Assembly (NCBI RefSeq): GCF_004342175.1
Contig: NZ_SMAO01000005.1
Span: forward strand, 62,001-126,000
Length of the DNA: 64,000 nucleotides
From: Thiobaca trueperi
Lineage (GTDB): Bacteria; Pseudomonadota; Gammaproteobacteria; Chromatiales; Chromatiaceae
Reading direction: 5' to 3'
Part shown: positions 51,989 to 61,238 of the stretch, piece by piece
How the letters are laid out: each line of letters starts with the position of its first letter
Position numbering within the stretch: position 1 is the first letter of the stretch
Translations under genes and position numbers: made by a program
Notes under the pieces: generated by a model
The model's input: the letters and a program-made list of their open reading frames with translations, nothing else
What the model was told of the DNA's origin: nothing
Databases searched by the model: none

Positions 51989-53533
51989 GATCTGACATAC
52001 CCAGTTGCTCTCGCCGATCGAACGCCACTCATGTCCATTGCGTTCCAGCAGCCTGTCTGCCTCCGCCGGACCTTCACTGCCTGCTTCGTAGGTGGCCAGC
52101 GGCGTGTCGGTGTCCTTTGCCCAGGCGTCTTGGATCGGGGTGATCACCCGCCATTGCGCCTCGACTCCATCGCTGCGTGTGAACTGAGTCGAGTCGCCGC
52201 GCAGGGCGTCGAGCAGGAGCACGGCGTAGGCCGAGGGCGGGTCTTCGGCGAAGGCTTCCCGGTAGCAGAAATCCATGCTGACCGGGACCGCGTTGCGTGA
52301 GGTGCCCGGCTCTTTGGCGCCGAAGGTGAGGCTGATGCCCTCGTCCGGCTGGATGCGCAGGATAATCACGTTGGATTGCAGGCAATCCGTGCAAGGGAAG
52401 AAGCTCAGCGGTGGGCGCTTGAAGTGGACGGCGATCTCGGTCGCCTGCGCCGCGAGCCGCTTGCCGGTACGCAGATAGAAGGGGACGCCGCCCCAGCGCC
52501 AGTTGTCGATGCGCAGGTCGAGTGCGGTGTAGGTCTCCGTCCGCGAGTCGGGCCTGACACCTGGTTCTTCCAACCAACCCGGCACCCTGTCGCCATTGAC
52601 AGCACCGGCGACGTATTGGGCACGAACGGTTCGCGCCGCCACGTCCGCCGGCGTCATGGGGCGGATGCTGCGCCAGACATCGGTCTTCCTGTCATGGACC
52701 GCGTCCGCATCGAGCGCCACGGGCGCCTCCATGGCCGTGAGCGCCAGCAGTTGAAGCAGGTGATTGGCCACCATGTCCCGGAGTGCGCCGGCTTCCTCGT
52801 AATAGCCGGCGCGGTGGCCCGCACCGAGCGGTTCCGCCGCAGTGATCTCGACGAACTCAATGTGGTTGCGGTTCCAGACCGATTCGAACAGCGCATTGCC
52901 GAAACGGAAGAAGAGGACGTTCTGGACGGTCTCTTTGCCCAGATAGTGGTCGATGCGATAGACCTGGGATTCCTGGAAACCTGCGGCGATCAGGCGATTG
53001 AGTGCCTGCGCGGAAGCCAGATCCTGTCCAAAGGGCTTCTCGATGACGAGACGCGAGAATCCATTGTCCTCGCAATTCAGCCCGACGGTCGCCAGCTCCC
53101 GAACGATGGTGGAGGTCGCGCTCGGCGCGGTCGCCAGGTAGAAGATCCGGTTGGCGGGCGGCGCTGAGGCTAAACGCTCTGCCAGCCGATCCAGCGTCTG
53201 CCTGTCGTTGAAGTCACCGGACAGGTACGAGATCTGCGCGGCGAAACCGCTCCAGAGGCTTGCATCGACGTGCTGACTCTCCGCCGACTCTTCGATACCC
53301 TGGCGCTGTTGCTCGCGAAAATCGTCATCGCTCAGTGCGCGCCGCCCGATCCCGATGATCTGGAACTCAGGCGGCAGACACCCCTTCCTGGATAGTGAAT
53401 AGAGTGCAGGGATGAGCTTGCGTCGCGTGAGATCACCCGTCGCGCCGAAGATCACCAGTAAACAAGGCTTGGCCTGGGGCAGTTTGACGAGCGGCAGGTC
53501 GATGTGGGTCGTGAAGTCGATTTGCGGAGACAT
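51986..53533 (-). CDS. zwf: Glucose-6-phosphate 1-dehydrogenase
   Basis: 515 residues. NADP-binding VIFGATGDLTRRKLIPAL, the substrate motif RIDHYLGKETVQN, and WRWGGVPFYLRTGKRL are diagnostic. First committed step of the oxidative pentose-phosphate pathway. Third gene of gnd-pgl-zwf, 8 bp after pgl. The stop codon is made by the repeat element B: ATC is followed directly by TAAACCGCG. Family length is about 490, so little has been lost or gained at the end. Confidence 0.97.
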   Translation of the reverse strand: MSPQIDFTTHIDLPLVKLPQAKPCLLVIFGATGDLTRRKLIPALYSLSRKGCLPPEFQIIGIGRRALSDDDFREQQRQGIEESAESQHVDASLWSGFAAQISYLSGDFNDRQTLDRLAERLASAPPANRIFYLATAPSATSTIVRELATVGLNCEDNGFSRLVIEKPFGQDLASAQALNRLIAAGFQESQVYRIDHYLGKETVQNVLFFRFGNALFESVWNRNHIEFVEITAAEPLGAGHRAGYYEEAGALRDMVANHLLQLLALTAMEAPVALDADAVHDRKTDVWRSIRPMTPADVAARTVRAQYVAGAVNGDRVPGWLEEPGVRPDSRTETYTALDLRIDNWRWGGVPFYLRTGKRLAAQATEIAVHFKRPPLSFFPCTDCLQSNVIILRIQPDEGISLTFGAKEPGTSRNAVPVSMDFCYREAFAEDPPSAYAVLLLDALRGDSTQFTRSDGVEAQWRVITPIQDAWAKDTDTPLATYEAGSEGPAEADRLLERNGHEWRSIGESNWVCQI

Positions 53534-53541
53534 GGATGGTA

Positions 53542-54240
53542 TTACTCCAGATCAAGGAAGACATCGACGCCTGCGTTCGCGCGGATGCGACTGGCCGGCG
53601 ATCCGGTCCCGGCTCGCCAGCGGTCAACCGCCTCTCGCTTGTCACTTCCCGTGATGAGAAAGAGACATTGACGGGTGCGGCTCAAACGCGCCGGGCTCAG
53701 GGAGACGCGCTCGGGCGGTGGTTTGGGTGCATCCTGCACCGGGATGGCGTCCGGCCAGCTCGCGGCTGACTCCCAATCCCCATCGGGAAAGAGACTGGCG
53801 GTATGGCCGTCTTCTCCCAGGCCCAGCAGCACCAGATCAAAGGTATCGACTCCGGCAAGCTGCCGCGAATAGTGATCCGCCCCGCGTTCAGGACCAAGCT
53901 CGGCGGGGATGACATGGATCTGCCCGGCGGGAATGGGCACATGATCCAGCCATGCCTCAGCCGCCATCCGGCTGTTGCGGTGCGGATCATTTTCCGGCAG
54001 GCAGCGTTCGTCGCTGAAGTAGAGCACCCAGGCGGACCAGTCGGTTTGCGCCAGCCGCAGCGACGCATAGAGGCGGCGCGGTGTCCGGCCCCCGGACAGC
54101 ACCAGTCTGAATCGCCCGGTGTCGTCAATCGAACGCATCGCCGCGTCGAGAATGAAGTCGTGCGCCGACCGCTCGAAGTTCGCGCGGCAGGAAAAGCGGT
54201 GCCATCGGTGATCGCGATGGTGCTCGACCTGCGTGCTCAT
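53542..54240 (-). CDS. pgl: 6-phosphogluconolactonase
   Basis: 232 residues. [16 protein letters not shown], the [17 protein letters not shown] block and [15 protein letters not shown] are the NagB/DevB-type Pgl signatures. It hydrolyses 6-phosphogluconolactone. Overlaps gnd by 4 bp upstream. Confidence 0.95.
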   Translation of the reverse strand: MSTQVEHHRDHRWHRFSCRANFERSAHDFILDAAMRSIDDTGRFRLVLSGGRTPRRLYASLRLAQTDWSAWVLYFSDERCLPENDPHRNSRMAAEAWLDHVPIPAGQIHVIPAELGPERGADHYSRQLAGVDTFDLVLLGLGEDGHTASLFPDGDWESAASWPDAIPVQDAPKPPPERVSLSPARLSRTRQCLFLITGSDKREAVDRWRAGTGSPASRIRANAGVDVFLDLE

Positions 54241-55220
54241 GTCTTGTCCGGTTCCTGATGACCGCCGAACCCGTGCCGCATCGCCGACAGCATCTTTTCG
54301 GCGAAGGTGTGCTCCTGACGTGAGCGGAACCGCGCATACAGCGCGGCGGTGAGCACCTCGGCGGGCACCGCCTCATCGATTGCGGCCTGCACGGTCCAGC
54401 GACCCTCGCCAGAGTCCTGAACGAAGCCGCTGTAGCCGGAGAGGGTCTGATCGTCGGCGAGCGCCGCAGCCGAGAGATCCAGCAGCCAGGAGGTCACGAC
54501 ACTTCCGCGACGCCACACTTCGGCGATATCGGCAAGGTTCAGGTCGTAACGCTCGTCAGCCGGCAGCGATTCCGGATTCGCGTTGCGCAGGATGTCGAAC
54601 CCCTCCGCATAGGCCTGCATCAGGCCGTATTCGATGCCATTGTGGACCATCTTGACGAAGTGACCTGCGCCTGCGGGGCCGCAGTGCAGATAGCCGACCT
54701 CGGCGCTGCCGCCGGGCGTGCGGCCGGGCGACGGCGGGATACCGGAATCGCCAGGGGCCAGTGTCGCGAAGACGGGATCCAGACGCGCAACGGCCTCGTC
54801 GGGACCGCCAATCATGAGACAGTAGCCACGTTCCAGACCCCAGACGCCGCCGCTGGTGCCCACATCGAGGTAGTGGATACCCCGGTCAGCCAGGGTCTTT
54901 GCCCGTCGCACGTCATCTTTGAAATAGCTGTTGCCGCCATCGACGATGATGTCGTCGGCGTCCAGACAGCTCGCCAGGGCGAATACCGCCTCGTCGGTGA
55001 TGGTCCCGGCAGGGAGCATGACCCAGGCGGCGCGGGGTCGCCTGAGCTGGTCGGCCAGTGCGCTGAGGCTTGCGGCCCCAACGGCACCCTCGGCCACCAG
55101 CGCGGCCACTGCTTCAGGGTTGCGGTCATAGACCACGCATTCATGCCCGGCACGCATCAGACGACGCGCCATATTTCCGCCCATACGTCCCAAACCGACC
55201 ATTGCGATCTGCATTTGCAT
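54237..55220 (-). CDS. gnd: 6-phosphogluconate dehydrogenase, short decarboxylating form
   Basis: 327 residues, the YqeC/GndA short type. N-terminal Rossmann [42 protein letters not shown] and [19 protein letters not shown] carry the catalytic Lys and Asn. Oxidises 6-phosphogluconate to ribulose 5-phosphate. The ATG at 55220 (GGAAC upstream) or 55214 may be used. First gene of the pentose-phosphate operon, which produces NADPH. Confidence 0.95.
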   Translation of the reverse strand: MQMQIAMVGLGRMGGNMARRLMRAGHECVVYDRNPEAVAALVAEGAVGAASLSALADQLRRPRAAWVMLPAGTITDEAVFALASCLDADDIIVDGGNSYFKDDVRRAKTLADRGIHYLDVGTSGGVWGLERGYCLMIGGPDEAVARLDPVFATLAPGDSGIPPSPGRTPGGSAEVGYLHCGPAGAGHFVKMVHNGIEYGLMQAYAEGFDILRNANPESLPADERYDLNLADIAEVWRRGSVVTSWLLDLSAAALADDQTLSGYSGFVQDSGEGRWTVQAAIDEAVPAEVLTAALYARFRSRQEHTFAEKMLSAMRHGFGGHQEPDKT

Positions 55221-55250
55221 CACTGTTCCATTTATCTTGAGCAAACTTGC

Positions 55251-55922
55251 TCATATGGATTTATCCGCACTTGGTTGACGTGGCGAGCCGCCCAACTCAA
55301 GCCTCTTGACGCTCAGTGGCGCCGGAGAACGGGCCAGCAGCAGCCGCTTCACGTCCCGATACGGCGTGAACCGCTTGATCTCGGGATCGGCGAGCCTTGC
55401 CAGCACGTTCAGAGCCGCGTTGTGGTCCGCCTGAAGAACGTCCCCGGTGACCCGGTAAAACTTATCGCCCACCCGACGGCCTTGCAGCCGGCCGGTGGTC
55501 GAGTCCATTTGCGACGTATAGGCGCCATTCACCAAGACATGCTCGGCGTCACGCTGCTCGCACACCGAGTCGAGGGCTTCAGCGAGTACGCCTTTCGCCC
55601 ATCCACTCATACGTCGGTTGTATCGCTTCCATTGCTGCTTTTTGGCAATGGCCTGACGGACCTTGAGCTTGGCCGCCGCCTTGTAGGTCAGGAGATCGTT
55701 GACGACATCCTTGGTCGTTTCATTGCGAATCGTCCCGTCCACCGGAAGCCCGCCGTACAGGTTTCGCGTGACGATGTCCTTGCGAATGTCCAGCGCAGAA
55801 CGCCCTATGTTGCCCAGCGCGCCGTAGCGCCGCCAGATGTCTGCACGCAGATAACCCATCGCCTGACAGATCGGCGTCAGTTCGGCGGGAACATCGGCGT
55901 GCAGGGTGCGCGTGACTTTCAT
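55251..55922 (-). pseudogene. TnpB-like (IS200/IS605 OrfB family) relic with central deletion
   Basis: 223 residues from the ATG at 55922. The N-terminus MKVTRTLHADVPAELTPICQ and the C-terminus (RRMSGWAKGVLAEALDSVCE, AYTSQMDSTTGRLQGRRVGD, VLQADHNAALNVLARL) belong to one TnpB group. Between them (about residue 110) the RuvC-I and bridge region, normally some 200 residues with the catalytic DxG and E, is missing. No TnpA is near. The frame is open, but nuclease function must be lost. Confidence 0.75.
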
Positions 55923-55999
55923 TCGCAGGCTTTTTTCGGTGTGCCGATCTTCATGTTCGGGAAATCGTCCTTGATGGGTCCCATCGAATCGACGGTTTA

Positions 56000-56554
56000 T
56001 CACATGTTTTCAGGCGGAAGCGGCTCTCCATCGCTGAACAGCCAATACGCCAGACCGCCGACCACAGCGGCCATGACCACGGGTGCCGCGATCACGGCCA
56101 CGGCTCCCGCCGCCATTCCGCCGCCAACGAGTCCGCCGATGGCTGCCAGTTCGCCCGTCCCGGTGCCGACGAGCGCCAGGGTGCCCAGCGAACCCGCCGT
56201 GCCGACGACCGCACCGGTATAAGTGCCAATCTGCGCCATGTCATCGGCCTGGGTGCCCTGGGTGTAGAGATAGCGGTTCATCAATGATGCCGCACCCAGC
56301 CCCCCGAAACCGCTCATCAGGGCCGTTCCGGTCAGCACCCCGCCACCCAGCACTTCACCGGTTGCCGACAGCGTCACCAGCCCGGAGCGCGAGGCATCGA
56401 CTGCCGCCATTCCTGTGCGACCAACGATGGCGGCATTTCTGACATCCCTGACTGCCTCGATCACCTCCTGTGTATCGGTGCTCAGGGCGAACGCAGCGGA
56501 CGAGAAGGGAATGGCAAGCAGAAGACAGGTTCGGAACGCGGTTTTGATCTTCAT
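56000..56554 (-). CDS. Hypothetical Gly/Ala-rich membrane protein
   Basis: 184 residues with a signal peptide (RTCLLLAIPFSSAAFA, cleavage about 23), then a long Ala/Gly-rich region with two or three hydrophobic glycine-zipper-like stretches (GTLALVGTGTGELAAIGGLVG, AGAVAVIAAPVVMAAVVGGLAYW). It may insert into the membrane. Function unknown. Confidence 0.6.
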   Translation of the reverse strand: MKIKTAFRTCLLLAIPFSSAAFALSTDTQEVIEAVRDVRNAAIVGRTGMAAVDASRSGLVTLSATGEVLGGGVLTGTALMSGFGGLGAASLMNRYLYTQGTQADDMAQIGTYTGAVVGTAGSLGTLALVGTGTGELAAIGGLVGGGMAAGAVAVIAAPVVMAAVVGGLAYWLFSDGEPLPPENM

Positions 56555-56612
56555 CGTTCAGGCTTCTCATGTCAGAAGAGAACAGCCGCATTAAGCGGCG
56601 TCAAACACGCCA

Positions 56613-57224
56613 TCAGGTCACGGCCGGTGCCTGATGCAGAAAGCTGTCACCGGTGAGCTGCCGCAATACGAAATCGGCGACATCGGCGCGACTGACGCGC
56701 CCGGCCTTGAGGGTCGGATCGGTCCCATAACGATAGGCGCCCGTGCGCGGGCCATTGGTCAGCCCGCCGGGGCGCACGATGACCCAATCGAGACCGCTCG
56801 CCTTCACCAACCGCTCCTGCTCCGCCTTGGCTTCGAGAATCGATTTGAGCGTGAGGTCCATGATCACCCGCCATACCCAGGCGAGTTGGGCGCGACTCTC
56901 GCCAACCCCCAGCGAGGTCACGACCACCAGCCGGCGCACGCCCTGGTCGTGCATGGCGGCGAGGATCCGTTCGGTGCCGCGCGCCTCAATCGGGGTCTTG
57001 GCCCCATGCGAGCCGAGCACGCAGACCACGGCCTCGGTGTCGGTCAGACATTCGGCCACCGCCGCCGTATCAAGGACATCGCCGACGACGAGCCTCAGGT
57101 CTGGATGCGGGGTGAGTTTGACGGGGTCGCGCACGAGGGCCGTGATCCGATGGCCCTGCTCCAGGGCTTGAGTGAGCACCTGCTGACCGGTGCCGCCGGT
57201 GGCGCCAAAGAGAGCGATGTGCAT
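56613..57224 (-). CDS. NAD(P)-binding atypical SDR protein
   Basis: 203 residues. Rossmann MHIALFGATGGTGQQVLTQAL, GDVLDTAAVAECL, VVTSLGVGESRAQ and WVIVRPGGLTNGP are typical of NmrA/SDR_a5 proteins such as BVR-B-like reductases. Substrate unknown; NADPH binding is likely from the GxxGxxG. Confidence 0.9.
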   Translation of the reverse strand: MHIALFGATGGTGQQVLTQALEQGHRITALVRDPVKLTPHPDLRLVVGDVLDTAAVAECLTDTEAVVCVLGSHGAKTPIEARGTERILAAMHDQGVRRLVVVTSLGVGESRAQLAWVWRVIMDLTLKSILEAKAEQERLVKASGLDWVIVRPGGLTNGPRTGAYRYGTDPTLKAGRVSRADVADFVLRQLTGDSFLHQAPAVT

Positions 57225-57291
57225 AGCCGTCTGTTCCTGTCGGTTGCCTGCAAAGATTCAGTTGCAGGATGAAGGATGGACGCGGGGAGGT

Positions 57292-57332
57292 TCAAACCGT
57301 TCCGGACGGGGCGAATGTCCTGTCCGGTTTGA
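57292..57332. terminator. Hairpin downstream of the DHH gene
   Basis: TCAAACC and GGTTTGA with an inner CGGAC/GTCCG stem. No T-run, so a structural element or weak terminator. Confidence 0.4.
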
Positions 57333-57374
57333 GCATCCACGCCCGTCCTCAAGCCGGAACCGCTTTTTTCAGGA

Positions 57375-58304
57375 TCAGCCGTCGGCGTTGATCCGCGCGA
57401 TGAGTTCGCTCAAGACCTGCTCGGCGCGGTCATTGTCCACCTGACAGGTGCCGGCGGCCTGATGGCCGCCGCCGCCGTATTCAAGCATGAGTTCGCCAAC
57501 GTTGGTCTTTGATCCACGGTCGAAGATGGATTTGCCGGTGGCGAAGACGGTGTTCTGCTGTTTGACGCCCCACAGTACATGGATGGAGATGTTGCACTGC
57601 GGGAAGAGGGCGTAAATGATGAAGCGGTTGCCGGCCCAGATGGTGTCCTCGCCGCGCAGATCCAGCACCACCAGATTGCCGTGGACGGTGGCGCAGCGCC
57701 GGATCTGTTCCTTGCACTTTTCCTCCTGCTCGAAATAGAGATCGACCCGCTCCTGGACATCGGGCAGGGCGAGGATCTGATTAATGTCGTGGTTCTTGCA
57801 GTAGTCGATGAGATCCATCATCAGGTTGTAGTTGGAGATGCGGAACTCGCGGAAGCGTCCGAGCCCGGTACGCGCATCCATCAGGAAATTGAGCAGCACC
57901 CAGCCGGTTGGATTCAGCACCTCGTCCTGATCGAACTGCGCCGAGTCGCCCTTGTCCACCGCCGCCATCATGTCGTTCCAGGCTGCCGGGAAGGCATCGT
58001 GACCGCCGTAATGACGCCACACCACGCGCGCCGCCGAAGGGGCGTCCGGGTCGATGATGTGGTTGTCATGCTGACCGGTGCGCAGGGTCTCGGACAGATG
58101 ATGATCGAAGGCGAGATAAACGCCATCGACATAGGGCAGGTTGGTGGTGATGTCATGCCCGGTGATCGCGATCTTGCCATCCTGCATGTCTTTGGGATGG
58201 ACGAAGGTGATGTCATCGATCAGATCCAGGTGCTTGAGCAGGACGGCACACACCAAGCCGTCGAAATCGCTGCGCGTAACAAGGCGGAACTTCTGGTCGG
58301 GCAT
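57375..58304 (-). CDS. DHH-family phosphoesterase
   Basis: 309 residues. Metal-binding motifs of the DHH superfamily: SDFDGLVCAVLL (motif I), GVYLAFDHHLSE (DHH), DKGDSAQ, and the C-terminal DHHA1 motif LEYGGGGHQAAGTCQ. Substrates of such proteins include oligonucleotides, pyrophosphate-containing nucleotides and polyphosphate. Here it is not fused to a sensor domain. The starting ATG is directly preceded by a good purine-rich region. Confidence 0.9.
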   Translation of the reverse strand: MPDQKFRLVTRSDFDGLVCAVLLKHLDLIDDITFVHPKDMQDGKIAITGHDITTNLPYVDGVYLAFDHHLSETLRTGQHDNHIIDPDAPSAARVVWRHYGGHDAFPAAWNDMMAAVDKGDSAQFDQDEVLNPTGWVLLNFLMDARTGLGRFREFRISNYNLMMDLIDYCKNHDINQILALPDVQERVDLYFEQEEKCKEQIRRCATVHGNLVVLDLRGEDTIWAGNRFIIYALFPQCNISIHVLWGVKQQNTVFATGKSIFDRGSKTNVGELMLEYGGGGHQAAGTCQVDNDRAEQVLSELIARINADG

Positions 58305-58367
58305 GGGGACTCTCCGGCTGGATTGGATGGCTGTCTGGCAGCCATGATACGCAAGTCAGTTGTCAGT

Positions 58368-58500
58368 TAAACCGCGCCTCGTGCGGTATGTGATATTTTT
58401 GGTTTGAATCGGCCTTGGCAGCATCGACGATCATGTGAGCTGGCGCAGTTTAAGGCATTAAAAATTTAAAATTTTAAACCGCATCCCCCATCGATTCTCA
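58368..58500. repeat. AAACCGCG module element, copy C (truncated)
   Basis: Module beta 58368-58452 (85 bp, same orientation as B), linker TTAAAAATTTAAAATTT, then module alpha from 58475 that fades after about 25 bp into AT-rich sequence. The usual alpha end is absent. Confidence 0.8.
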
Positions 58501-58554
58501 AAAATTCCGGATATTTCAAAAAATTTTCGAGGACAATCAGTGCCAACTGCCAAC

Positions 58555-59997
58555 TCATCCCTCCGGCAACCCCTTCCCCGGATTGAGAATGCCCGCCGGG
58601 TCGAAGCGGTCTTTGATCTCCCGCATGAGCCTTAGCGCGACAGGATCGATCTCTCTGGCGACGAAATCGCGCTTTTCCAATCCCACGCCATGTTCGCCCG
58701 AGAGCGTGCCGTCCAGCCGCAGGACCAGCGCGAAGACGGCATCCAGACAGCTCGCGGCGCGCGCGACCTCCTGCGGATCGTCGGGATCGATCAGCAGATT
58801 GACATGGATGTTGCCGTTGCCGGCATGACCGAAATTGACGATGCGGATGCCGCTTTCATCCGACAGCCGCGCCAGACCATCAATGAATTCACCCATCCGC
58901 GACACCGGCACCACCACGTCTTCGTTGATCTTTTTCGGGGCGATGTGACGCAGGGCGGGTGAGAGCGCCTTGCGTGTCTTCCAGAGCGCGGCAACCTCGG
59001 CGGCCGTCTCGGCCCGGCGCAGCTCGATCAGACCCGCGTTGCGGGCGGCGGCCATGACGGCGGACAGCGCCTCGTCGATGCCGGCGGATGGCCCATCGAC
59101 CTCGATCATCAGCAGCGCCCCGGCGCCGTCCGGCAGATCCAGCCCGGCATAGTGACGCACGGTGGCGAGGGCGGCGCCGTCCATGAATTCGAGCGCGCAG
59201 GGTGTGACCGGCTGCGCCATGATCGCCGAGACCGCGTGCGCAGCGGCATGGATATCGGCATAGACGGCGCGGAGTGTGCGGCTCGTCTCCGGCAGCGGGG
59301 TCAGTTTGAGCGTGGCCTCGGTGATGAGCGCCAGGGTGCCTTCGGAGCCGATGATGAGCCGTGTGAGATCGTAGCCGACCACGCCCTTGGTGGTGAGCAC
59401 GCCGGTGCGAAAGGTGTCGCCGTGACCGTCGATGGCGCGCAGACCCAGTGTGTTGTCGCGCGGGGTGCCGTATTTCACTGCGCGTGGGCCAGCCGAGTTA
59501 TAGGCCAGATTGCCACCGATGGTGCAGGTCGCCGCGCTGGTCGGATCGGGCGGCCAGAAGAAGCCCGCTGCTCCCGCCGCCTGTTGCAGTTGCGCATTGA
59601 GCACGCCGGGCTGCACGACCGCCAGCCGGTCGCCGGGGGCGATGCGCAGAATCTGGTCCATACGCTCGAACGACAGCACGATACCGCCGCGATCCGGGAC
59701 CGTGGCGCCGGTGGTGCCGGTGCCGCGTCCGCGTGCGATGAGCGGCACGTCGGATTCACAGCAGAGTCTGACCAGTGCCGCGAGCTGCGCCTCGTTCGTC
59801 GCGAAGACGACCGCCTGCGGTCGCGCATGGCGACGGCTGTTGTCGTAACCGTAGGGCCAGCAGTCGGCGGGGTCGGTGAGCAGACAGCCGTCCCCGGCGA
59901 TCCGCGCCAGCGTGGCGCGGAAGCCGGCGGACAGCTCAGGCGGCGGATTGCTTAGTGTATTCAAAGAGTTTGACCACGCGCTTGACGCCGGGGACAT
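58555..59997 (-). CDS. glcD: FAD-linked oxidase, glycolate/D-lactate dehydrogenase type
   Basis: 480 residues. FAD_binding_4 domain with ARGRGTGTTGATVPD, GGNLAYNSAGPRAVKYG, IGSEGTLALITEATLKL; C-terminal FAD-oxidase domain with INEDVVVPVS, FGHAGNGNIHVNLLI and GTLSGEHGVGLEKRDF. This is the GlcD subunit pattern (alpha-hydroxy-acid oxidation). glcE/glcF are not adjacent. The first ATG at 59997 overlaps dolP by 62 bp; a TTG about 36 bp downstream (MNTLSNPPPELS) is an alternative start. Confidence 0.9.
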   Translation of the reverse strand: MSPASSAWSNSLNTLSNPPPELSAGFRATLARIAGDGCLLTDPADCWPYGYDNSRRHARPQAVVFATNEAQLAALVRLCCESDVPLIARGRGTGTTGATVPDRGGIVLSFERMDQILRIAPGDRLAVVQPGVLNAQLQQAAGAAGFFWPPDPTSAATCTIGGNLAYNSAGPRAVKYGTPRDNTLGLRAIDGHGDTFRTGVLTTKGVVGYDLTRLIIGSEGTLALITEATLKLTPLPETSRTLRAVYADIHAAAHAVSAIMAQPVTPCALEFMDGAALATVRHYAGLDLPDGAGALLMIEVDGPSAGIDEALSAVMAAARNAGLIELRRAETAAEVAALWKTRKALSPALRHIAPKKINEDVVVPVSRMGEFIDGLARLSDESGIRIVNFGHAGNGNIHVNLLIDPDDPQEVARAASCLDAVFALVLRLDGTLSGEHGVGLEKRDFVAREIDPVALRLMREIKDRFDPAGILNPGKGLPEG

Positions 59998-60559
59998 AAC
60001 GGATCTTTTCGACCGCTGCATCGGCCTCCTGTGGGCTGACCAGTCCCATGAGATAAACGACACCATCTTCGGTGACTGCCTTGACCCGGAGCGGAGTGAA
60101 GTCGGGCAGCGAGATTCCGGTCAGGGCCAGCTTGGCGCGCGAGGTGATGTAGGCGTCTTCCGATTTGCGGGTCAGGTCGAGGTTGGGGCCAATGGCGATT
60201 TCATCGACGACGCGCTTGACCTTGGGGAGTTGGCTGACCAGCAGGTTGGCCCGTTGCGCGACCTCGGTCGATTCGGCGCGTCCGCCGAGCAGCACGGTCT
60301 GGTTGTAGCTGGTCACCGAGATCCCCGAATGACCCTGTACCGCCGGATCCTGCAGGAGTGCATGGATGGCGGCGAGTTCGATCTGCTGATCGTTGGCGAT
60401 CACCTCATAGGGACGACGGTCGTAAACGGCAGAGGCGCCAACCGCTGCCGCGCCGCCGACGATCAGTGGGACGCAGCCGGACAGGGCAGGGGCCAGTGAC
60501 AGACAGAACAGGAGCGCCAGCAGTCGTCGGAGTCTAGTTGGAATCGAGTGTGAAGGCAT
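59936..60559 (-). CDS. dolP: BON-domain outer-membrane lipoprotein DolP (YraP)
   Basis: 207 residues. Lipoprotein signal ending LSLAPALSGC, then GGAAAVGASAVYDRRP and two BON domains (VTSYNQTVLLGGRAES...VSQLPKVKRV and VKAVTEDGVVYLMGLVS...VRYVPGVKRVV). Length and layout match DolP, which protects outer-membrane integrity. Downstream of yraN with a 26-bp overlap, as in many gammaproteobacteria. Confidence 0.95.
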   Translation of the reverse strand: MPSHSIPTRLRRLLALLFCLSLAPALSGCVPLIVGGAAAVGASAVYDRRPYEVIANDQQIELAAIHALLQDPAVQGHSGISVTSYNQTVLLGGRAESTEVAQRANLLVSQLPKVKRVVDEIAIGPNLDLTRKSEDAYITSRAKLALTGISLPDFTPLRVKAVTEDGVVYLMGLVSPQEADAAVEKIRYVPGVKRVVKLFEYTKQSAA

Positions 60560-60908
60560 GTTTGATCCATTGAATCTGATTTTCGCCACTGATGGCGAGG
60601 ACATCGAAACGGCAGGCCAGTGACGTGGGATGGCCTTGCAGATAGTGCCGGGCGGCGGCGATCAGCCGTCGCTGCTTGCGTGCATCCACGGTGTCGGCGG
60701 GGCTGCCGAAGCGCGTCGAGCGGCGAAAACGCACCTCCACGAACACCAGCACCGCCGCCTCGCGCATGATCAGATCAATCTCGCCATAACGACAGCGATG
60801 ATTGCGCGCCACGGGCCTGAGACCCTGATTGATCAGAAATGATTCCGCCAGCCGCTCTTTCTCCGCCCCGACCATCCCGGCAGTCGGCGGCGCGCCCCGT
60901 TCAGCCAT
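60534..60908 (-). CDS. yraN: YraN (UPF0102) endonuclease-like protein
   Basis: 124 residues from the ATG at 60908. RYGEIDLIMREAAVLVFVEVRFR is the PD-(D/E)XK-like core of UPF0102, followed by KQRRLIAAARHYLQ and CRFDVLAIS. Predicted Holliday-junction-resolvase-type fold; role uncertain. First gene of yraN-dolP; repeat element D lies directly upstream. Confidence 0.95.
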   Translation of the reverse strand: MAERGAPPTAGMVGAEKERLAESFLINQGLRPVARNHRCRYGEIDLIMREAAVLVFVEVRFRRSTRFGSPADTVDARKQRRLIAAARHYLQGHPTSLACRFDVLAISGENQIQWIKHAFTLDSN

Positions 60909-60929
60909 GGTAGCCCCTTTCATATTTTT

Positions 60930-61189
60930 TAAACCGCGCCCAGCACGGTATGCGATCTTTGCGGATCGGGTCGGCCCTGGCAGACTCAAGGATTATCGGA
61001 GCTGGCGCGGTTTAAGGTATTAAAAAATATAAAATTTTAAACCGCGTCTCCACTGATGTCGTTGACATCCGCAGGGCCAAACACGAACTGAAAATTACGC
61101 ATACCGCGCTGGACGCGGTTTAACGGTCGTCGATTCTGCCAAGGCCGACTCAATCCTCAACGATCACATACCGCGCCGTGCGCGGTTTA
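60930..61189. repeat. AAACCGCG module element, copy D (beta-alpha-partial beta)
   Basis: Module beta 60930-61014 (85 bp), linker with TTAAAAAATATAAAATT, module alpha 61038-61122 (85 bp), then without a gap a beta module in the opposite orientation lacking its first 15 or so bases, ending CGCGGTTTA at 61189. Inner alpha stem GATGTC-GTT-GACATC is intact. It fills the whole divergent intergenic region between yraN and the FAD/Fe-S gene. Confidence 0.88.
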
Positions 61190-61238
61190 GTTTGCAGTAC
61201 CATTTGTGCACTGCAAAAGCCTCATTCTCTGGTTCCTG

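Noticed and set aside
55923-55999. Small minus-strand frame MGPIKDDFPNMKIG before the TnpB relic
   Set aside because: Only 21 codons, no family match and no ribosome site; could be a leftover of a neighbouring gene but cannot be supported.
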